DNA of 9,492 bases, from positions 1-9,492 of the forward strand of contig CAYWXT010000222.1 of assembly GCA_964462125.1 (NCBI GenBank). Direction: 5' to 3'. Below are positions 7,101 to 9,492 of the stretch, piece after piece. Every line of letters starts with the position of its first letter. The first letter of the stretch is position 1. Source of the stretch: JAWLFY01 sp964462125. GTDB lineage: Bacteria > Planctomycetota > Planctomycetia > Pirellulales > Pirellulaceae. The notes under the pieces are model-generated. The model had not been told where the DNA came from. It worked only from the letters and a program-made list of their open reading frames with translations, and did no database searches. Made by a program: the position numbers and the translations under genes.

Positions 7101-7347
7101 GGTCGGTTGCCACGCTGACGACCTCCGACGAGTACAGGGTACGGAACGCGCGGACGGTATCGGAGTAGGCCCGCGCGTTCTCCACCGCCGTGAGTTCGAG
7201 GAGATGTTTTTGCAGACGCCACTGGTGCCAAAGGAGAAACAGGCCCGCGAGTCCGAAGACGAGTGCGAGCAACGACACCGTGCGCCGGCGCACTGTCCGT
7301 TTCAGATAGGTGCGTAATCTCGAGCCGGCAGTCGCAAGCCGTTCCAT
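4147..7347 (-). CDS. Hybrid sensor histidine kinase: DUF3365 heme sensor, PAS, HisKA, HATPase, REC, REC, Hpt
   Basis: A 1066-residue inner-membrane phosphorelay kinase. Residues about 25-40 form TM1, 57-214 a periplasmic DUF3365 (Tll0287-like) domain with the c-heme motif CVGCH (182-186), and 223-245 TM2. A coiled coil (251-272) and a PAS domain (about 273-387, ending HDITERK) follow. HisKA has MSHEIRTPMN with phospho-acceptor H418. The HATPase domain shows an N box (about 531-538), DTGIGIS and GGTGLGLAI. REC1 (about 655-775) has phospho-acceptor D710 in LLDSNMPEMDG. REC2 (about 800-920) has D851 in LMDVQMPEMDG. Hpt (about 952-1052) has H1003 in AAHTLKSSAKLF. All phosphotransfer residues are present, so a complete His-Asp-His relay is possible. 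The frame is open upstream to 7566, but AGGAGG (7357-7362) lies 9 nt before the ATG at 7347. No HAMP domain and no cognate DNA-binding regulator are seen nearby. Ligand, redox state or gas sensing by the heme is inference. Confidence 0.95.
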   Translation of the reverse strand: MERLATAGSRLRTYLKRTVRRRTVSLLALVFGLAGLFLLWHQWRLQKHLLELTAVENARAYSDTVRAFRTLYSSEVVSVATDQGILAVHDYHEREGTIPLPATLSMMIGESLRERGRAGRTQLYSPYPFPRREEEGGLQDQFAKDAWDALVTDPDGEFIRIEEFQGQLALRHATADRMQVSCVGCHNNHPDSPKRDWQPGDVRGILEVDIPLDSATAQARTGIGQTLSLLGMFGVAGISGLALVLGRLRQTSDELEQRVQERTEELERREEKHRTILASAHEAFVAIDATSQILEWNQQAEATFGWSQQEAVGRQLPELIIPPRFRDAHMRGLERFMETGEGPALNQRLELSALHRDGHEFPIELSIAAIPQGETYLFSAFVHDITERKQSQQELMRAKEAAEAANRAKSDFLANMSHEIRTPMNAIIGMNELLIDTDLTPTQRDYAAMVQESADSLLVLINDILDFSKIEAGKFQLDASPFDLRECVGDTMKTLAERAHRQGLELAYHIDLDLPERLVGDHNRLRQVIVNLVGNAIKFTKQGEIVLNAECQERTDHDVVVHFTVQDTGIGISSEKQEQIFRAFEQADESTTRQYGGTGLGLAIASRLVNLMEGRIWVESDVGRGSTFHFTARFTLPPDDAKPRGRPSTQSLDDLRVLVVDDNQTNCQILDEILRSWRIQPETRHSGAEALEVLEERRRAGRPFDLVLLDSNMPEMDGLEVADAISRDPELRSIDMIVLTSSDRPEDSERCDSLGIAAYLTKPVKQSELFDAIVLALGDDVAPRHTKPTPLSEVAGQLRPLNILLAEDSVINQTLARAQLEPHGHRVVVANNGKEALDLAASRDFDLILMDVQMPEMDGFQATRAIREREQETGEHIPIVAMTAHALKGDRERCLDAGMDDYVSKPVRLKDLFACLDKLLAGSTLAAQADSVENDRESSPASAPEPVPKDVLNWDTAVEQNGVGAEALMNLAVLFLQDSQNQLAQIQEGIHKGDAVLVHRAAHTLKSSAKLFAAQRAAEAAQRLELIAAEGDLSPADPAHEKLVRELERLQSALAARTENRSEGGG

Positions 7348-7646
7348 TGATCGGGCCCTCCTGCAGGGAACCGGTCGGCGGCGTCCCTTTGCAACGATAA
7401 CCGGACAAGGCGCGTCCTGTTGAGCCAGGCGCCGCGCGCGCGCCGGTGCATTGTAACACGCGAGCCGTTGGCCTGTCCTGCCTTCCGGTTCGGCGGCGTC
7501 ATCGACCGTGAATGCGGCCGGGGTCGATGTTTCGGTTAAGGAACCTGGCCGGCACGGCCGATGCAAGGCAGAAGGAACCGGTCATTGGCTCGTTTCGCAT
7601 TCAGCTGGCCGCCGGCGGTTCCGTACGATTGAGGAGGCGATGGGTG
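7348..7646. other. Divergent intergenic region between kinase and exported protein
   Basis: 299 bases that must hold the promoters of both divergent genes. No clear -35/-10 pair is visible on either strand. It contains an alternating GCGCGC-rich stretch near 7430-7444 and a CCGCCGGCGG palindrome near 7608-7617, neither of which has a known role. AGGAGG at 7632-7637 serves the plus-strand gene. No small gene is supported. Confidence 0.5.
7357..7362 (-). promoter_or_regulatory. Ribosome binding site deciding the kinase start
   Basis: AGGAGG on the minus strand, 9 nt before the ATG at 7347. It sets the start directly before the first membrane segment and argues against the 73-residue upstream extension, which is Arg/Pro/Ala-rich and without motifs. 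Confidence 0.75.
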
Positions 7647-8024
7647 ATGAAAGCTGTAGGCGGATTTGCGGCTGGGTTGTTTTGCGTCATGACTTCCGCC
7701 ACGCTCGTCAAGGCTGACGAGCCGGTTCAGCCGGAGGCCTACCAGGTGCTACCACTGGGCGTGGCCGATGCGCAGCCAGTGGAGTCCGAATCGATCCCCC
7801 CGCAAAGGCATCGGGGGTATCAAGCCTACAGCTATCCCGCGTTGGATTCCTGCCCGTGCCGAAGCGGCCGCTGCTTCTCCCCCTGGCGATACTTCTGCGG
7901 TGGGGACGACTATCGACAGGCATGGTTTCGGAAGTGGCTTCGGGCACACTTCAGGCACGGATCGATGCTCGAGGATTACCCCTGTGAATGCGTTCGTCCC
8001 GCAGGACTTGGGGCGGGCAAGTAA
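7647..8024 (+). CDS. Small exported Cys-rich hypothetical protein
   Basis: A 125-residue protein with a classical Sec signal peptide: Lys after Met, hydrophobic core GFAAGLFCVMTSATL, and a likely cut after VKA (residue 23). The mature part has an acidic/Pro-rich linker (24-55), a Tyr-rich stretch (GYQAYSY), then a C-terminal domain with six cysteines at about 69, 71, 76, 84, 113 and 115 (CPC, C, C, CEC) and many Trp, Arg and Phe residues (RQAWFRKWLRAHFRHGS). The paired cysteines suggest disulfides or metal binding. I do not recognise a named family. AGGAGG (7632-7637) lies 9 nt before the ATG at 7647; the frame is open further up to 7512, but that part lacks a site. It is divergent from the heme kinase and could be its target or partner, which is inference from position. 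Its stop lies 26 bases from the convergent aldolase stop. Confidence 0.8.
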   Translation: MKAVGGFAAGLFCVMTSATLVKADEPVQPEAYQVLPLGVADAQPVESESIPPQRHRGYQAYSYPALDSCPCRSGRCFSPWRYFCGGDDYRQAWFRKWLRAHFRHGSMLEDYPCECVRPAGLGAGK

Positions 8025-8050
8025 GCATCGGGGTGCCGGTCGTTCGGCGT

Positions 8051-8803
8051 TCAGGCCCGCAGTTGGTCCAAGTACTGCTGCATACCGGCCAGGATCGCTC
8101 CAGAATCGGATCCCAGGGCGACGAAGCGGAAGCCGAGTTTCTTTTGCTGTTCGACCAGGTTGGGTCGGCTGAGGATCCCCGCGGTCTTCCCATGCCGCTC
8201 GCAGGCTGCGATCACCTTTTGGTAGGCCTCGATCGATTCGGGGCGGTCATACTCACCCGGATATCCCAAGCTGACGGACAAATCGAGCGGGCCGACAAAC
8301 AGCACATCGACTCCTTCGACCGCGGCGATTTCGTCCGCTGCCGCCACAGCCTCCCGCGTCTCGATCTGGACCACCACCAGGCTCTTCTCATTAGCCTCGC
8401 TGAAGTACCGCTTCCACCGGCGGCCATAATCGGTCGCGCGGATCACCCCGGCAACTCCTCGCATCCCCAGCGGCGGATACTTGATCGACGCCACCGCCCG
8501 CCGCGCCTCCTCGACGCTGCTGACAAACGGGAACATGATCCCGGCGGCGCCGCTGTCCATCACGAATTTGACGGTATCGGGGTCGACCGAGCGGATACGA
8601 ACGACCGGGGCGGCGGAGGAGCCTCGGCAGGCCAGTAGCATGGAGCGCAGATCCGCCAGCGACCCCGAGCCGTGTTCCAGATCGATCAAGATCCAATCGA
8701 AACCAACCCCAGCAGTGATCTCGACGGCCGTGGCCGACCCCACGTTCACGAACGTGCCCGCGAGCAATTGCCGGTGCAGGCGTTCCCGATCGATCCATTG
8801 CAT
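8051..8803 (-). CDS. HpcH/HpaI-family class II aldolase
   Basis: A 250-residue metal-dependent aldolase of the HpcH/HpaI (2,4-dihydroxyhept-2-ene-1,7-dioate aldolase) family, which cleaves or forms 2-keto-acid aldols using a divalent metal and pyruvate enolate. Family residues are in place: DLEHGSG with the catalytic His (about 44), VRI with the pyruvate-binding Arg (about 69), metal ligands Glu in QIETREA (about 148) and Asp in GPLDLSVSLG (about 174). The block YPPLGMRGV ... RATDYGRR is also typical. Length is normal. The start at 8803 is preceded by AGGGA (8811-8815) 7 nt away; the open frame reaches 8992, but the extension has no motif. Relatives include 5-keto-4-deoxy-D-glucarate aldolase and 4-hydroxy-2-oxovalerate-type enzymes, and the substrate cannot be told from sequence. 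The neighbouring DMT-type transporter could be related, but no pathway genes are seen. Confidence 0.92.
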   Translation of the reverse strand: MQWIDRERLHRQLLAGTFVNVGSATAVEITAGVGFDWILIDLEHGSGSLADLRSMLLACRGSSAAPVVRIRSVDPDTVKFVMDSGAAGIMFPFVSSVEEARRAVASIKYPPLGMRGVAGVIRATDYGRRWKRYFSEANEKSLVVVQIETREAVAAADEIAAVEGVDVLFVGPLDLSVSLGYPGEYDRPESIEAYQKVIAACERHGKTAGILSRPNLVEQQKKLGFRFVALGSDSGAILAGMQQYLDQLRA

Positions 8804-8986
8804 GATGATGTCCCTGCATTGTCCTGATGACGCGACGCCGTCGAGATTGTAGCAGCCCCTGGACCAACGCATTGGAGAGGCGGCAAGATGGCGGCTGCAC
8901 GTTGATCGGAAACGGCGCGGTCCGCGAATCGGGCAACGGTCGAGAGCAAATAGGCGTTCGGTAGGGGGGGCAGGAGGACAGCGACG
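8804..8986. other. Divergent intergenic region between aldolase and transporter
   Basis: 183 bases with promoters for both directions presumably inside. No convincing promoter pair is visible. An in-frame TAG at 8951 limits the transporter start to downstream positions, and AGGAGG at 8972-8977 is the only strong ribosome binding site for it. Confidence 0.4.
8972..8977 (+). promoter_or_regulatory. Strong ribosome binding site before an ATT codon
   Basis: AGGAGG, 9 nt before ATT 8987 in the transporter frame, the spacing used by other genes of this window. The next in-frame candidate (TTG 8996) would be 18 nt away, too far for normal initiation. Confidence 0.55.
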
Positions 8987-9492
8987 ATTCACGACTTGAA
9001 ACGCGAGCCGAGTGAGTCTGAACGGAGTGGTCCTGAGCGGAGTGGTCCTGCGCAGGGCGAGCGTGCGCGGGGCGTGACCGCTGCGGTCCCCCGCCAGCTG
9101 GATCCAGGTGCGCTTCGTCCGCCGGTGGGACTTGTCGCCGGGTCCGTTTTTGGGCTGGGGGCGGCCATTTTTTACACCCTGGCGAACATCGCGCTACGCG
9201 GGTCGGTGAGTGTCGATCCCTTTTTGGTATCGGCAATGAAAGCGGTGCCAACGGTGCTCGTCCTGGTTCCCTTTGTCGCTTGGATGCGGCTCACGGGCCA
9301 GCGGATCGCCACCCGTTTGAACCTGGTGCCTCAGTTCGCGGTGGTGGCCTTGATCGGTCAGTTTGTCGGCAATGCCGCGTTCCAGGTCGCGTTGGGGAGC
9401 ATCGGGCTGGCCGCTTCGGTTCCGATCACGTTGGGTGTGATGATCGTCGGCGGCGCGATGTTGGGCCGCTGGTTGTTGGGGGAACCGGTCCG
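8987..9492 (+). CDS. EamA/DMT-superfamily transporter, N-terminal part (runs off the window)
   Basis: The frame from the stop at 8951 stays open to the end of the window. From about 9125 it encodes hydrophobic segments typical of EamA-type drug/metabolite transporters: GLVAGSVFGLGAAIFYTLAN (TM1), VSAMKAVPTVLVLVPFVAWM (TM2), then FAVVALIGQFVGNAAFQVAL (TM3) and ASVPITLGVMIVGGAMLG (TM4) followed by a Gly-Glu-Pro turn. It sits in the inner membrane; the substrate is unknown. Start uncertain: no in-frame ATG exists before 9236, which lies inside TM2. AGGAGG (8972-8977) sits 9 nt before an ATT at 8987, the start given here. TTG 8996, GTG 9074 and GTG 9125 are alternatives with weaker sites. An ATT start would give a hydrophilic leader of about 45 residues containing a duplicated ERSGP unit. 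It is divergent from the aldolase gene. Confidence 0.82.
   Translation, partial: MHDLKREPSESERSGPERSGPAQGERARGVTAAVPRQLDPGALRPPVGLVAGSVFGLGAAIFYTLANIALRGSVSVDPFLVSAMKAVPTVLVLVPFVAWMRLTGQRIATRLNLVPQFAVVALIGQFVGNAAFQVALGSIGLAASVPITLGVMIVGGAMLGRWLLGEPV
9020..9049 (+). repeat. 15-bp in-frame tandem duplication
   Basis: Bases 9020-9034 and 9035-9049 are adjacent copies of a 15-bp unit differing at one base (GAA versus GAG). In the transporter frame they encode ERSGP twice. The length is a multiple of three, so the frame is kept. It lies in the hydrophilic leader before TM1, or upstream of the gene if a later start is used. Confidence 0.7.

Noticed and set aside
6271..7317. 348-codon open frame on the plus strand
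   Set aside because: Antisense to the sensor and PAS part of the kinase; no motifs, no signal peptide, no ribosome binding site.
7348..7566. 73-residue N-terminal extension of the kinase
   Set aside because: Arg/Pro/Ala-rich and without motifs. AGGAGG sits 9 nt before the internal ATG at 7347, directly ahead of TM1.
7512..7646. 45-residue extension of the Cys-rich protein
   Set aside because: It would bury the signal peptide; AGGAGG points to ATG 7647.
8804..8992. 63-residue N-terminal extension of the aldolase
   Set aside because: The family starts at about MQWIDRE, which has its own AGGGA site; the extension overlaps the transporter control region.
8391..9251. 286-codon minus-strand frame
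   Set aside because: Overlaps the aldolase in another frame and is antisense to the transporter; low-complexity His/Ser/Gln runs come from the tandem repeat.
1..9492. CRISPR array, tRNA, rRNA, riboswitch or defence system
   Set aside because: No regularly spaced repeats, no tRNA-like cloverleaf or conserved rRNA segment, and no nuclease or toxin-antitoxin motifs were seen on either strand.

Overview
The window is high-GC bacterial DNA and looks like a planctomycete, probably of the Pirellulales. The clues are a FloA-type flotillin, remnants of a planctomycete c-type cytochrome next to a DUF1501-like tail, a c-heme DUF3365 sensor kinase, and a short Cys-rich exported protein. The assignment is by protein resemblance only. 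Most intact genes have an AGGAGG-like ribosome binding site 7-9 nt before the start, and this fixes several starts.

Layout. About 1-2080 is a decay zone. It holds an IS66 transposase reduced to its zinc finger and its C-terminus (+), a pyrB fragment joined to what looks like the last residues of pyrC (-), a short D-lactate-dehydrogenase-type fragment with an in-frame stop (+), and a cytochrome fragment joined to a DUF1501-like C-terminus (-). One intact gene survives among them, a universal stress protein (907-1359, -). About 2081-2406 is non-coding leader with two hairpins.

2407-4143 (+) is a compact three-gene unit: floA, an unrecognised 159-residue protein that starts inside the floA stop (ATGA), and an 81-residue BON-domain protein. 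It runs tail to tail, with three bases between stops, into a 1066-residue hybrid histidine kinase (4147-7347, -). The kinase has a periplasmic DUF3365 domain with a CxxCH heme motif, then PAS, HisKA, HATPase, two receiver domains and Hpt.

Divergent from the kinase across 299 bases is a gene for a 125-residue exported Cys-rich protein (7647-8024, +). Next come an HpcH/HpaI-family aldolase (8051-8803, -) and, divergent from it, the first half of an EamA/DMT transporter that runs off the window. The transporter has no in-frame ATG at its N-terminus; its best ribosome binding site points to an ATT codon.

Taken together, the intact genes suggest envelope organisation and stress (FloA, BON, Usp) beside redox sensing (heme kinase). 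The functional link between them is inference from position. Nothing here is clearly a new defence or mobile system. The best leads are the floA-orphan-BON unit, the heme kinase paired with the Cys-rich secreted protein, the ATT start, and the deletion-scarred graveyard.
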